From Schumannella sp. 10F1B-5-1 (GTDB lineage: Bacteria > Actinomycetota > Actinomycetes > Actinomycetales > Microbacteriaceae): DNA of 64,000 bases. Within the stretch, counting starts at the first letter, position 1. Each line of letters begins with the position of its first letter. The DNA lies in assembly GCF_006517535.1 (NCBI RefSeq), contig NZ_VHQH01000034.1, positions 124,001 through 188,000 on the forward strand, in the 5' to 3' direction. The notes under the pieces were generated by a model, which searched no databases, was not told where the DNA came from, and saw nothing but the letters and a program-made list of their open reading frames with translations. Below are positions 1 through 8,789 of the stretch, in pieces. The position numbers and the translations under genes are program-made.

Positions 1-1443
1 GAACAGCACGCGGCCCTCGTCGGCGTCGTAGAAGCGCTCGATGAGCGACAGGATCGTGCTCTTGCCGGCACCCGAGGGGCCGACCAGCGCGGTGCGCTGG
101 CCCTTCGGCACCGCGAACGAGACGCCCTTGAGCACGGTGCGGTCGCGCGGCTGGGCGCGCCCGCCTCCGTCGGCGAGCGACCCGACCGCCGCCGCGATCG
201 CCTTCTCGCGCTCGGTGCGGTGCGCCGCCTCGGGGTAGCGGAACACGACGTCGTCGAAGCGGATCGCCGCGTTCACCCGCTCGTCGACCACGAGCGCGGT
301 CGTCTCGCCGGTGACGACGGGCGCGACCGAGAGGCTGGATGCGCGAGCCGACGTGGCGGCATCCCCCTCGCTCTCGCTCGGGATGGCCACGACCTCGCGG
401 ATGCGTCCGAGGGCGCCGAGCGCCTGGTTGACCGAGGTGATCGCGCCGAAGGCGGTGCCGAGCGGCATGATCATGAGGAAGAGGAACAGGATGAACGCGA
501 CCAGGCTCGCGATCGTGATCGCCCCGCTCGCGACTCGGAAGCCGCCGACGCCGAGCACGACCAGGAACGACGCCTGCATGGCGATGCCGGCGATCGGCAC
601 GATCAGCGCCGAGACGCGCGCGACGCGCAGGCCGGCGCCGTAGGCGGCATCCGCGTCCTTCACGATCTCGTCGCTCTCGCGCTCGGTCGCCCCCGCGGCG
701 CGCACGGTGCGGATCGCGCTGACGGCGCGCTCCACCGAGGCGGCCAGGTCGCCGACGCGCTCCTGCTGCTCGCGGCTCGCCACCCGCACCCGCGAGCTGA
801 GCAGCACAACCGCGACGATCGAGATCGCGACGACGAGCACGGTCAGTGAGAGCAGCACCGGGTCGATCACGGCCATGCCGATGATCGCGCCGATGAAGAC
901 GACGGCGCCGCCCACCGCATCCACCAGGCCCTGCGTCATGACGGCGTAGAGCAGGGTCGTGTCGCTGCCGACGCGCGACACCAGGTCGCCTGTGCGGCGC
1001 AGGTCGAACTCGGTGATCGGCAGGTGCAGGATGCGCCGCACCAGCTGTCGGCGGGCGGAGCGCACGACGCTCGTGCCGGTGCGCTGCAGCAGGTAGTGCT
1101 GGGCTCCCGAGAGCAGGGCGCTGACGACGACGAGCGCGATGAGCAGCCAGGTCAGCGGGCCGAGCGAATGGCCGGCCTCGACGCGGCCGATCACCTGGCT
1201 CACGAGCGCCGGCTGGGCCAGCGAGGCGGCGGCGCCGAGCAGGCTGAGCACGATCACGACGATCAGCACGCCGCGGTGCTCGGCCAGGTAGGGGAGCAGG
1301 TCGCGGAACGAGGCGCGCGGGCCGTCGTCCCTCGACGCGCGGGCGAAGGGGTTGCGGCTGCGGCGGGCCGGCGGCGTCGGCGACGGGGATGCGGTGCTCG
1401 CGGCAGCGGCGGGGGTCGCGGGGCGGGGTGCGGGGGAGCTCAC
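1..1443 (-). CDS. ABC exporter, fused permease-ATPase (partial)
   Basis: Half-size ABC exporter that would move a substrate out across the cytoplasmic membrane; the substrate cannot be read. About 480 residues are visible from GTG at 1443, with GGAGAG just upstream. A Pro/Ala/Arg-rich N-terminus of about 45 residues precedes a six-helix transmembrane domain (about residues 50-330, including [12 protein letters not shown], typical of the family). The nucleotide-binding domain then begins and is cut by the window edge shortly after Walker A (GPSGAGKS, about bases 63-86). The signature and Walker B motifs lie outside. Exporters of this build usually work as homo- or heterodimers; a partner would have to lie beyond base 1. 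Confidence 0.9.
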   Translation of the reverse strand, partial: MSSPAPRPATPAAAASTASPSPTPPARRSRNPFARASRDDGPRASFRDLLPYLAEHRGVLIVVIVLSLLGAAASLAQPALVSQVIGRVEAGHSLGPLTWLLIALVVVSALLSGAQHYLLQRTGTSVVRSARRQLVRRILHLPITEFDLRRTGDLVSRVGSDTTLLYAVMTQGLVDAVGGAVVFIGAIIGMAVIDPVLLSLTVLVVAISIVAVVLLSSRVRVASREQQERVGDLAASVERAVSAIRTVRAAGATERESDEIVKDADAAYGAGLRVARVSALIVPIAGIAMQASFLVVLGVGGFRVASGAITIASLVAFILFLFLMIMPLGTAFGAITSVNQALGALGRIREVVAIPSESEGDAATSARASSLSVAPVVTGETTALVVDERVNAAIRFDDVVFRYPEAAHRTEREKAIAAAVGSLADGGGRAQPRDRTVLKGVSFAVPKGQRTALVGPSGAGKSTILSLIERFYDADEGRVLF

Positions 1444-1568
1444 GGTTCTCTCCAGAGACACGAGGATGTCAGCGGTTCGGCGGGGCCGGCGCCGGGCGCG
1501 GTCCACCGCACAGCGTCGCACATCCCGCCCGCGCGCCCCCTGCGAGCCGCGCGTGACACCATGGCCGC

Positions 1569-1898
1569 ATGACGACCACGGGACCCCGCGTGCTCGGCCC
1601 GGTCGTGGACGACGCGACCCGGTGCATCCACTACCGCAGCGAGCTCGACGTGATCGCGATCCGCTTCGCCTGCTGCGGCGAGTACTACCCCTGCCACGCC
1701 TGCCATGCCGAGACAGCCGATCACGCGGCGACGGTCTGGCCGCGGGGTGCGCGCGACGAACGCGCCGTGCTGTGCGGCGAGTGCCGCGCCGAGTTGACGA
1801 TCGCCGAGTACCTGGGGGCGTCGTCGTCGTGCCCGCGCTGCGGCGCCGGCTTCAATCCGGGATGCGCGCTGCACACGCACCTCTACTTCGAGGTCTGA
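1569..1898 (+). CDS. CHY zinc finger protein
   Basis: Small (109 aa) soluble metal-binding protein of the CHY zinc-finger family. The diagnostic C-x-H-Y occurs at residues 19-22, followed by Cys pairs and Cys/His ligands at C35/C36, C42/H43/C45/H46, C69/C72, C88/C91 and C99/H102/H104, enough for about three zinc sites. The family is widespread in actinobacteria but its bacterial role is not established; eukaryotic relatives act in redox-linked import or ubiquitin transfer, which should not be carried over. It is a stand-alone gene divergent from the ABC exporter. The ATG lies 6 bases after CACCAT, a weak leaderless-type -10. Confidence 0.85.
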   Translation: MTTTGPRVLGPVVDDATRCIHYRSELDVIAIRFACCGEYYPCHACHAETADHAATVWPRGARDERAVLCGECRAELTIAEYLGASSSCPRCGAGFNPGCALHTHLYFEV

Positions 1899-1932
1899 GC
1901 GGGGCCGGTCCGCGAGCTGGCGGCGCCCCGCT

Positions 1933-2009
1933 GTCTCGCGTTGCGGATGGAGCGTGCCCTCGAGCCGTCACGGGGCTCGGCGGTGTCGTGCATCCGAAAC
2001 GGGTGACGC
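1933..2009. repeat. 77-bp palindrome-containing repeat, copy 1
   Basis: First of two collinear 77-bp copies in the gap between the CHY gene and the ABC-2 operon; the second begins 127 bases later. Inside are an outer inverted repeat (GTTGCGGATG against CATCCGAAAC, imperfect here) and an inner stem (CGAGCC/GGCTCG). About six scattered substitutions separate the copies. No coding potential is seen. Confidence 0.8.
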
Positions 2010-2059
2010 TGCGCTCGCAAGGTCGTCCGCGTCCGCACCGAGCGCATCCGTGGCCCGCC

Positions 2060-2136
2060 GTCTCGCGTTGCGGATGGAGCGCGCCCTCGAGCCGTCACAG
2101 GGCTCGGCGATGTCGTGCATCCGCAACACGTGACGC
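2060..2136. repeat. 77-bp palindrome-containing repeat, copy 2
   Basis: Second copy. Its outer arms are perfect: GTTGCGGATG at 2067-2076 and CATCCGCAAC at 2118-2127, giving a 61-bp palindromic unit. The inner stem is CGAGCC (2088-2093)/GGCTCG (2101-2106). The nested-stem layout and the size resemble the repeats at 17801 and 18967, though the sequence differs. Confidence 0.8.
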
Positions 2137-2189
2137 CGCCGCGCCGCGTCGCGCTGGCCATGACCGACCGCTCGCCCCGTGACACGCAT

Positions 2190-2228
2190 GTGAACGGCGT
2201 TCACAATGTCGGCGGTCGTGCCTAGTGT
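2190..2228 (+). promoter_or_regulatory. Promoter and palindromic operator of the ABC-2 operon
   Basis: TTCACA (2200-2205), a 17-base spacer and TAGTGT (2223-2228) form a sigma-70-type promoter. The -10 ends 7 bases before GTG at 2236, predicting a leaderless mRNA. A perfect palindrome, GTGAACGGCGTTCAC (2190-2204), overlaps the -35 and is a candidate operator for a TetR-like or similar repressor not encoded in this window. Confidence 0.55.
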
Positions 2229-2235
2229 TGAGCAG

Positions 2236-3170
<935 letters not shown>

Positions 3171-3174
<4 letters not shown>

Positions 3175-4046
3175 GCACGACACCGAGCAGCACCCCGAGC
3201 GCCGCGCCCGCCGCCCGCAGCGCCCCGACGCCTGCCGAGCTGACCGACGCCGCGCGCCGCAGCCGCGCGCTCGGCCCGATCTTCGTGGCCGAGCACCAGC
3301 TGCGCACGATGAGCAAGTTCCGCTGGACGATGATCGCGACCGCGATCGGCACCCCGCTGCTCTACCTCTTCGCCTTCGGCGTCGGCCTCGCGACGCTCAT
3401 CACCGGCAACGTCGGCCCGGGCGGCGCGAACGGCGAGGTCAGCTACCTCGAGTTCGTCGCGCCCGCGCTGCTGGTCACGGCGGCGACGCTCGTCGCGACC
3501 GAGGAGTTCACCTTCGGCGTGCTGCTCGGCCTGAAGTGGAACCCGACCTGGATCGGGATGAACGCCTCGCCGCTCACCGGAGCGCAGATCGTCACCGGCC
3601 ACTTCCTCTTCATCGCCGTGCGCATGGTCATCACGGTGTCGATCTACTACGTCGTCATCCTGCTGTTCGGGGCGATGCCGTCGCCGCTCGGCATCCTGCT
3701 CATCCCGGTCGGCCTGCTGGCCGGCTTCGCCTGGACCTTCATCGCCGCCTACAGCGCGACGATCCGGGAAGACAAGGGGCAGTTCGCGGTGCTGCAGCGC
3801 GTCGTGATCCTGCCGCTGACGCTGTTCAGCGGAACGGTGTTCCCGCTCGCGCAGCTGCCGTGGTTCCTGCAGCCGCTCGGCTGGGCCTCGCCGCTCTGGC
3901 ACGCGAGCGAGCTGGGCCGGCAGTTCGCCTACGGACCGACCGAGCCGTTCTGGCTCACCCTCGTGCACGTCGTCTACCTGCTGGCGCTCGCCGCCGGCGG
4001 GTGGATGCTGTGCCAGCGCATCGTGAAGCGGAGGCTGGACAAGTGA
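3171..4046 (+). CDS. ABC-2 type transporter permease 1
   Basis: Membrane subunit (291 aa) of the ABC-2 exporter whose ATPase is encoded just upstream. After a Ser/Ala/Pro-rich cytoplasmic N-terminus of about 35 residues come six predicted helices of an ABC-2 membrane domain (the first near LLYLFAFGVGLATLI). The late sequence SGTVFPLAQLPWFLQPLGWASPLWH is typical of the family. ATG at 3171 overlaps the ATPase stop (ATGA), and its own stop overlaps the next GTG (GTGA), so translation is probably coupled across all three genes. Confidence 0.88.
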
Positions 4047-4891
4047 GCGCCGACACGGGCACGACCACAGCGAGCGGGCGCGCATCCACCCGCCGACCGG
4101 CGGCGCGCGGGGTGCGCTCGCTCTACGCCGGCAACGCGCGCTCGGTCGTCGTGCGCGGTCTGGTCGCGACCCGCAGCACCAACTGGATCGTCGTGCTCAC
4201 GGGCGTCGTCGAGCCGGTGTTCTACCTGCTCTCGCTCGGCGTCGGGCTCGGCAGCTACATCACCGGCGTCACCGACCCGCAGGGCAACCCCATCACCTAC
4301 GCTGCGTTCATTGCGCCCGCGCTGCTGGCCGTGTCGGCCATGAACGGCGCCGTCTACGACTCGACGTGGAACGTCTTCTTCAAGATGCACTTCGGCAAGC
4401 TCTATCAGGGCATGCTCGCCACGAGTCTCGGCCCGCTCGACATCGCGCTGGGCGAGATCCTGCTCGCGCTGCTGCGCGGCGGGGTCTACGGCACGATCTT
4501 CCTGGTCGTGATGACGGCGCTCGGGCTGAACCTGTCGTGGACGGCCGTGCTCGCCCTGCCGGCGCTGCTGCTCATCGCCTTCGGCTTCGCGAGCCTCGGG
4601 ATGGCGGTCACGAGCTACATGAAGACGTTCCAGCACATGGACTGGATCCAGTTCGCGATGCTGCCGATGTTCCTGCTGTCGGCCACCTTCTACCCGCTCA
4701 GCGTCTACCCCGAGCCGATCCAGTGGTTCATCCAGGCGATGCCGCTGTGGCACGGGGTCGAGCTGATCCGCAGCCTGACGACCGGCGCGATCGGGCCGAT
4801 GCTGCTGGTGCACGTGCTCTACTACGCGGTCATGATCGCCGTCGGCATGATCTTCACGACGCGACGGCTGCGGGCGCTGTTCCTCGACTGA
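4043..4891 (+). CDS. ABC-2 type transporter permease 2
   Basis: Second membrane subunit (282 aa), clearly homologous to permease 1: both share the layout 'EPVFYLLSLGVGLG', a mid-protein 'APALLAVSAMNGAVYDSTWN' block and a late 'SATFYPLSVYPEPIQW' stretch. The two probably form a heterodimeric channel over an ATPase dimer. Start is GTG at 4043, overlapping the previous stop as GTGA. It is the last gene of the operon. Its stop is followed after about 20 bases by an AT-richer promoter region belonging to the next, unrelated gene. Confidence 0.88.
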   Translation: MSADTGTTTASGRASTRRPAARGVRSLYAGNARSVVVRGLVATRSTNWIVVLTGVVEPVFYLLSLGVGLGSYITGVTDPQGNPITYAAFIAPALLAVSAMNGAVYDSTWNVFFKMHFGKLYQGMLATSLGPLDIALGEILLALLRGGVYGTIFLVVMTALGLNLSWTAVLALPALLLIAFGFASLGMAVTSYMKTFQHMDWIQFAMLPMFLLSATFYPLSVYPEPIQWFIQAMPLWHGVELIRSLTTGAIGPMLLVHVLYYAVMIAVGMIFTTRRLRALFLD

Positions 4892-4909
4892 TTACCGTCT
4901 TTTTCCTGA

Positions 4910-4938
4910 TTTATCCGATCCGGATAAACATGGATAAT
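4910..4938 (+). promoter_or_regulatory. Promoter with palindromic operator before the AAA+ gene
   Basis: A short AT-rich stretch in very GC-rich surroundings. TTATCC-GATCC-GGATAA (4911-4927) is an inverted repeat lying between a weak -35 (TTTATC, 4910-4915) and a good -10 (GATAAT, 4933-4938). A protein bound there would block RNA polymerase. The AAA+ protein has a possible C-terminal winged helix, so autoregulation is possible but unproven. Confidence 0.5.
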
Positions 4939-4955
4939 CTCGGTAAGATCATCGC

Positions 4956-6146
4956 GTGGATCAGCTGACCAACCCGTACACGCCGAACGCCGGAGCGGAG
5001 CCGCCGGTCATCGTCGGACGCGAAGATCAGATCGCTTCTTTCAGCCTGCTTCTCGGGCGACTGCAGAGGGGGCGAACCGAGCAGTCCATGATGATCACCG
5101 GCCTCCGCGGCGTCGGCAAGACAGTGCTTCTCGGCAAGTTCCGAGAGATCTCTCTCGCCGAGAACTGGGTCGTTCTCGAGCTCGAGGTGAGCAAGCACGA
5201 CGAGGCGGAGTTCCGGCGGGTCCTGGGCTACCGCGTCCGCACTGCCCTTCTCGAGCTCTCCCCGCGCAGTCGGTGGTCCGAGCGAGCCAAGCGAGCAGCA
5301 GCGATCCTCCGATCGTTCAGCGTCTCCGTCGACCCCGCCGGGTCGCTGACCGCGGGCATCGACCTGGAGATCGCCGAGGGCTACGGCGATCACGCCGACC
5401 TCGGACTCGATCTCGTCGATCTGCTCGTCGCTGTCGGGGAAGCGGCAGCGGAAGCAGGTCGCGGACTGGTGATGCTGATCGACGAGATCCAGTTCCTCTC
5501 GAGCGCGCAGTTCGAAGCGGTGATCGGGGCCATCCACAAGGTGGTGCAGCGCCGACTGCCGGTGACGTTGGTAGGAGCCGGACTGCCGCAGATTCCGGAG
5601 CTCGCCGGCGACGCCAAGTCCTACGCGGAGCGCCTCTTCAAGTTCCCCGAGATCGGCTCCCTCGATCGGGGCGACGCCGATGCGGCTCTGGCGTCCCCGG
5701 CATCAGAGGAGCAGGTCTCTTTCAGTCCCGAAGCGCTTCGTGCGGCTTTCGAGCTGACGGGCGGGTATCCGTACTTCATCCAGGAGCTGGGCTATGCCGC
5801 ATGGTCGGCTGCCGCGATCAGCCCGATCGAAGCGGTCGACATCGCGTCCGCTTCGGAGGTCTACGAGTCCAAGCTCGACTCATCCTTCTTCCGCGTGCGC
5901 CTCGACCGTGCGACCGCGCTCCAGCGGCGCTACCTCCGCGCGATGGCCGAGCTCGGGCCCGAGCCGCAGAAAGCCTCCGATGTCGCCGAACTCATGGGCC
6001 GCAGGTCGACCCAGCTCGGACCGACGCGCGCCGAGCTCATCAACATGGGGCTCCTGTACACGCCGCAGCACGGCTACGCCGCGTTCACCGTTCCGCACTT
6101 CGACCGATTCATGCACCGGGCCATGCCGGAAGGCTTCGCTGACTGA
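4956..6146 (+). CDS. AAA+ ATPase with C-terminal winged-helix-like region
   Basis: Solitary ATPase of 396 aa, GTG start. An N-terminal GREDQI box (residues 21-26, typical of Orc1/Cdc6- and STAND-like AAA ATPases) precedes Walker A (GLRGVGKT, 49-56), Walker B (LVMLIDEIQF, 171-180) and a later GGYPYFIQELG segment of the lid. The last 80 residues (about 315-396) resemble a winged helix (RRYLRAMAEL..DVAELMGR..PTRAELINMGLLY). Such proteins occur as stand-alone genes in many actinobacteria with no defined role; they may bind DNA. No toxin, nuclease or phage gene adjoins it, so a defence role is not supported here. It has its own operator-bearing promoter. Confidence 0.8.
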   Translation: MDQLTNPYTPNAGAEPPVIVGREDQIASFSLLLGRLQRGRTEQSMMITGLRGVGKTVLLGKFREISLAENWVVLELEVSKHDEAEFRRVLGYRVRTALLELSPRSRWSERAKRAAAILRSFSVSVDPAGSLTAGIDLEIAEGYGDHADLGLDLVDLLVAVGEAAAEAGRGLVMLIDEIQFLSSAQFEAVIGAIHKVVQRRLPVTLVGAGLPQIPELAGDAKSYAERLFKFPEIGSLDRGDADAALASPASEEQVSFSPEALRAAFELTGGYPYFIQELGYAAWSAAAISPIEAVDIASASEVYESKLDSSFFRVRLDRATALQRRYLRAMAELGPEPQKASDVAELMGRRSTQLGPTRAELINMGLLYTPQHGYAAFTVPHFDRFMHRAMPEGFAD

Positions 6147-6147
6147 T

Positions 6148-6435
6148 TCAGCGGGTCAGCAGGCCCGCCCGCTCGGGATGCGCGTCGAACCACTCGGCCA
6201 CGTACCAGCACATCGGCACGACCCGGCGCGCGGAGTTCTGCTCCACGTCATCGATCGCGAACTCGACGAGCTTCTCGGCCCAGCCCTGCCCGCGGCGGTG
6301 CGGCTTGGTGAAGGTGTGCGGGAACGAGATCTGCGCATCCAGCACGCGGTAGTCGAGCACGCTCACCAGCTCGCCGTCGACGCTGAGGGCGTAGCGCGAC
6401 GCATCCGTCTGGTTCTCGATCACGACATCGGCCAT
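6148..6435 (-). CDS. Small GNAT-like N-acetyltransferase (YjdJ/CG-type)
   Basis: Compact acetyltransferase-fold protein of 95 aa, about half normal GNAT length, matching the small N-acetyltransferase (GNAT_acetyltran2) group. HRRGQGWAEKLVEFAIDD is the acetyl-CoA loop (R/Q-x-x-G-x-G/A form), followed by VVPMCWYVAEWFDAHPE, the conserved C-terminal block of this small family. Start is ATG at 6435; upstream in-frame sequence is Arg/Pro-rich and non-coding in character. Substrate unknown. Its 3' end abuts the AAA+ gene (convergent, 1-base gap). Confidence 0.8.
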   Translation of the reverse strand: MADVVIENQTDASRYALSVDGELVSVLDYRVLDAQISFPHTFTKPHRRGQGWAEKLVEFAIDDVEQNSARRVVPMCWYVAEWFDAHPERAGLLTR

Positions 6436-6507
6436 GACCCCAGTGTGCACAGAAGCCCGGCGCCGCGCTGGGCGGCACCGGGCTCCGGGGCTGATCGACG
6501 GGCGAGT

Positions 6508-6538
6508 GGATGCGCGGCGCACGGGTCGGCGCGCATCC
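6508..6538 (-). terminator. Hairpin downstream of the MFS gene
   Basis: GGATGCGC (6508-6515) pairs with GCGCATCC (6531-6538), directly after the MFS stop on the minus strand. There is no T-run, so this is a candidate terminator or 3' stabilising stem only. Confidence 0.35.
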
Positions 6539-6554
6539 CCTCACCCGGCGGCGA

Positions 6555-7964
6555 TCACTCGACGATGGTCGCGAAGTCGCTGTGCTTGGTCTCCTTCGAG
6601 AGACGCAGGGCGATGAAGGTGAGCACGGCGGCGACGCTGAGGTAGATGCCGACGAGGATGACGCTGCCGCCGGCCGAGTTCCACAGCCAGACCGCGATGA
6701 ACGGCGCCACGGCCGCGCCGATGATGCTCGACACGTTGTAGCTGATGCCCGAGCCCGTGTAGCGCACGTTCGTCGGGAACAGCTCGGGCAGCTGGGCGCC
6801 CATCGGGCCGAAGGTGAGGCCCATGAGCGAGAAGCCGATGATGAGCCAGAACATGACGCCCACGAGTCCGCCGTCGGCCAGCGGCACGAACAGGAACCCG
6901 AAGACGAAGATGCCCGCGGTGACGGCGGAGAGCATGTTGCGGCGTCCGAAGCGCTCGGCGAGCGGACCGGCGACGAGCGTGAAGACGCCGAAGAACACGA
7001 CGCCGATGATCAGCATCACGAGGAACTGCGGGCGGGTGTAGCCCAGGCCCTCGACGAAGGTGGCGGCGTTGAAGGCCTTGCCCGCCGCATCCGCCGCCGC
7101 CTTGCCGGCCTCGGCCGTCGCGGGCGTCGTGCCGTAGGTGAGCGTGAACGTGGTCATCAGGTAGAAGAGCACGTAGGTCGCCAGCATGATGAAGGTACCC
7201 AGGATGAGCTGACGCCAGCTGGTGCGGAAGACCCGGCCGAGCGGCACGCGCGCGACCGCGTTCTGCTCGATGACCTTCGTGAACGCGGGGGCCTCGACGA
7301 GACGGAAGCGCACGTAGAGGCCGACGATCACGAGCAGCGCGCTCGCCAGGAACGGGATGCGCCAGCCCCAGGCGGCGAAGGTCTCGGCCGACATCGTCAG
7401 GCTCAGGGTGAGGAACAGGCCGTTCGAGATGATGAAGCCGATCGGGGCGCCCAGCTGCGGGAAGGTGCCGTAGATCGCGCGCTTGCCCTCGGGAGCGTTC
7501 TCGGTCGCGAGCAGCGCGGCGCCGCTCCACTCGCCGCCGAGGCCGATGCCCTGGGCGAAGCGGAACACGGTCAGCAGCGCGGGCGCGGCGATCGCCCAGC
7601 CGGGCGTCGACGCGCCGGGGAGGCAGCCGATGAGGAAGGTCGCGATGCCCATCGTGAGCAGCGCGGCGATCAGCGTCGTCTTGCGGCCGATGCGGTCGCC
7701 GAAATGGCCGAACAGGATCGAGCCGAGCGGGCGGCCGATGAAGGCGGCGCCGAAGGAGGCGAACGACGCCAGCAGTGCGGTCGTGTCGTCCTGGTTCGGG
7801 AAGAACAGTGCGGGGAAGACGAGCACGGCGGCGGTCGCGTAGGCGTAGAAGTCGTAGAACTCGATCGAGGTGCCGATGAGGCTGGCGAAGACGACGCGCG
7901 AGCGCTTGTTGGCCGGGGCGGGGCCGCCGGGGGCGGCCGTGGGCGTCGTGGACGACGCGGACAT
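6555..7964 (-). CDS. MFS transporter, metabolite:H+ symporter (MHS) type
   Basis: Twelve-helix transporter of 469 aa in the MHS branch (relatives of ShiA, ProP and KgtP). The N-terminal SIEFYDFYAYATAAVLVFP and the loop GHFGDRIGRKTT between helices 2 and 3 are diagnostic; a second GPLAERFGRRN loop follows helix 8, and PELFPTNVRYTGSG precedes helix 11, as in the family. An Ala-rich insert (about residues 275-295) lies between central helices. Members take up dicarboxylates, shikimate or betaines with protons; the substrate is not evident. Start is ATG at 7964 with GGAG upstream. The gene stands alone. Confidence 0.88.
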   Translation of the reverse strand: MSASSTTPTAAPGGPAPANKRSRVVFASLIGTSIEFYDFYAYATAAVLVFPALFFPNQDDTTALLASFASFGAAFIGRPLGSILFGHFGDRIGRKTTLIAALLTMGIATFLIGCLPGASTPGWAIAAPALLTVFRFAQGIGLGGEWSGAALLATENAPEGKRAIYGTFPQLGAPIGFIISNGLFLTLSLTMSAETFAAWGWRIPFLASALLVIVGLYVRFRLVEAPAFTKVIEQNAVARVPLGRVFRTSWRQLILGTFIMLATYVLFYLMTTFTLTYGTTPATAEAGKAAADAAGKAFNAATFVEGLGYTRPQFLVMLIIGVVFFGVFTLVAGPLAERFGRRNMLSAVTAGIFVFGFLFVPLADGGLVGVMFWLIIGFSLMGLTFGPMGAQLPELFPTNVRYTGSGISYNVSSIIGAAVAPFIAVWLWNSAGGSVILVGIYLSVAAVLTFIALRLSKETKHSDFATIVE

Positions 7965-8294
7965 GCGGGACTCCAGGGAGGGTGAGCGGCGCCACGGGGC
8001 CGGAGCCGGCGCGCCGCGGGGGTCCGGCGGCGGCGCTCGCTCGACGGCGGGGCGCGAAGGGTGGTGAGGGTCGGACGCTTGTGGCGTGCCGACGAGAAGG
8101 ATACGCCTGTTCAGAACCGTGTTCGCACCACTGCGCGACGGCTGTCGCCCGTCGGTGCGAAAAGGATCGCCGCGCGATCCTGGCGGCGCCGCACGATATC
8201 GCGCGGCGAGACCAGGATCGCCCGGCGATCCTGAGAGCGACAGCGGGCCGGGGTGGGCCCGCGACTCAGCGGCGGCGGGCCGCCCGGAACCCGA
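7965..8294. other. Intergenic region with repeat A
   Basis: 330 bases without a gene, between the MFS start and the ribH stop (both minus strand). It holds the untranslated leader and presumed promoter of the MFS gene, a short inverted repeat GAAC-CGT-GTTC (8114-8124) that could be an operator, and the 70-bp palindromic repeat at 8163-8232. No open frame with coding character is seen. Confidence 0.6.
8163..8232 (+). repeat. 70-bp three-module palindromic repeat, copy A (orphan)
   Basis: Module 1 is AGGATCGCCGCGCGATCCT (8163-8181), a near-perfect palindrome. A 32-base centre contains GCCGCACGATATCGCGCGGC (8188-8207). Module 3 is AGGATCGCCCGGCGATCCT (8214-8232). The same 19+32+19 layout recurs at 51418-51487 and, inverted, at 52526-52595, where it brackets a DUF559-type gene. 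This copy has no such gene beside it. Confidence 0.85.
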
Positions 8295-8789
8295 TCAGGC
8301 CGGGATGCTCGTGGGCGCGTGGCCCGCGATGCGGCGCAGCACGATCGCCGTGGCGAGGGCGGCCTCGGCGGCCTCGGCGCCCTTGTCCTCCTTCGACTCC
8401 GGGAACCCGGCGCGGTCGAGGCCCTGCTGCTCGTCCTCGAGCGTGAGCACGCCGAAGCCGACCGGCTTGCCGGTGTCGAGGGCGACGCGGGTCAGGCCGT
8501 CGGTGGCCGCCGCGCTCACGTACTCGAAGTGCGGGGTGCCGCCGCGCACGATCACGCCGAGGGCGACCACGGCATCCGCGCCCGCCTCGAGCGCCGCCTT
8601 CGAGGCGACGGGCAGCTCGAAGCTGCCGGGAACCTGCACCTCGGTGATGGTCGCGCCCGAGGCCTCGAGCACGCGGCGCGCGCCGGCGAGCAGGCCCTCG
8701 GCGATGCGGTGATGCCAGAGTCCGGAGACGATCGTGACCTTGAGGCCGGTGCCGTCGGTGTCGAGAGTGGGCTGTCCTTCGCCGCTCAT
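8295..8789 (-). CDS. ribH: 6,7-dimethyl-8-ribityllumazine synthase
   Basis: Cytoplasmic enzyme (164 aa) of the penultimate riboflavin step: condenses 5-amino-6-ribitylaminouracil with 3,4-dihydroxy-2-butanone 4-phosphate. Family blocks are visible in order: IVSGLWHHRI (substrate aromatic site), VPGSFELP, ALGVIVRGGTPHFEYV with the catalytic His, and PVGFGVLTLEDEQQ. A short N-terminal extension of about 15 residues is present. ATG at 8789 overlaps the ribBA stop (ATGA), so it is the last, translationally coupled gene of the riboflavin operon. Confidence 0.96.
   Translation of the reverse strand: MSGEGQPTLDTDGTGLKVTIVSGLWHHRIAEGLLAGARRVLEASGATITEVQVPGSFELPVASKAALEAGADAVVALGVIVRGGTPHFEYVSAAATDGLTRVALDTGKPVGFGVLTLEDEQQGLDRAGFPESKEDKGAEAAEAALATAIVLRRIAGHAPTSIPA

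Noticed and set aside
8163-8232. Possible CRISPR array from repeated AGGATCGC words
   Set aside because: Only two modules with no regular spacer series and no cas genes; the structure is a compound palindrome repeated at two other loci.
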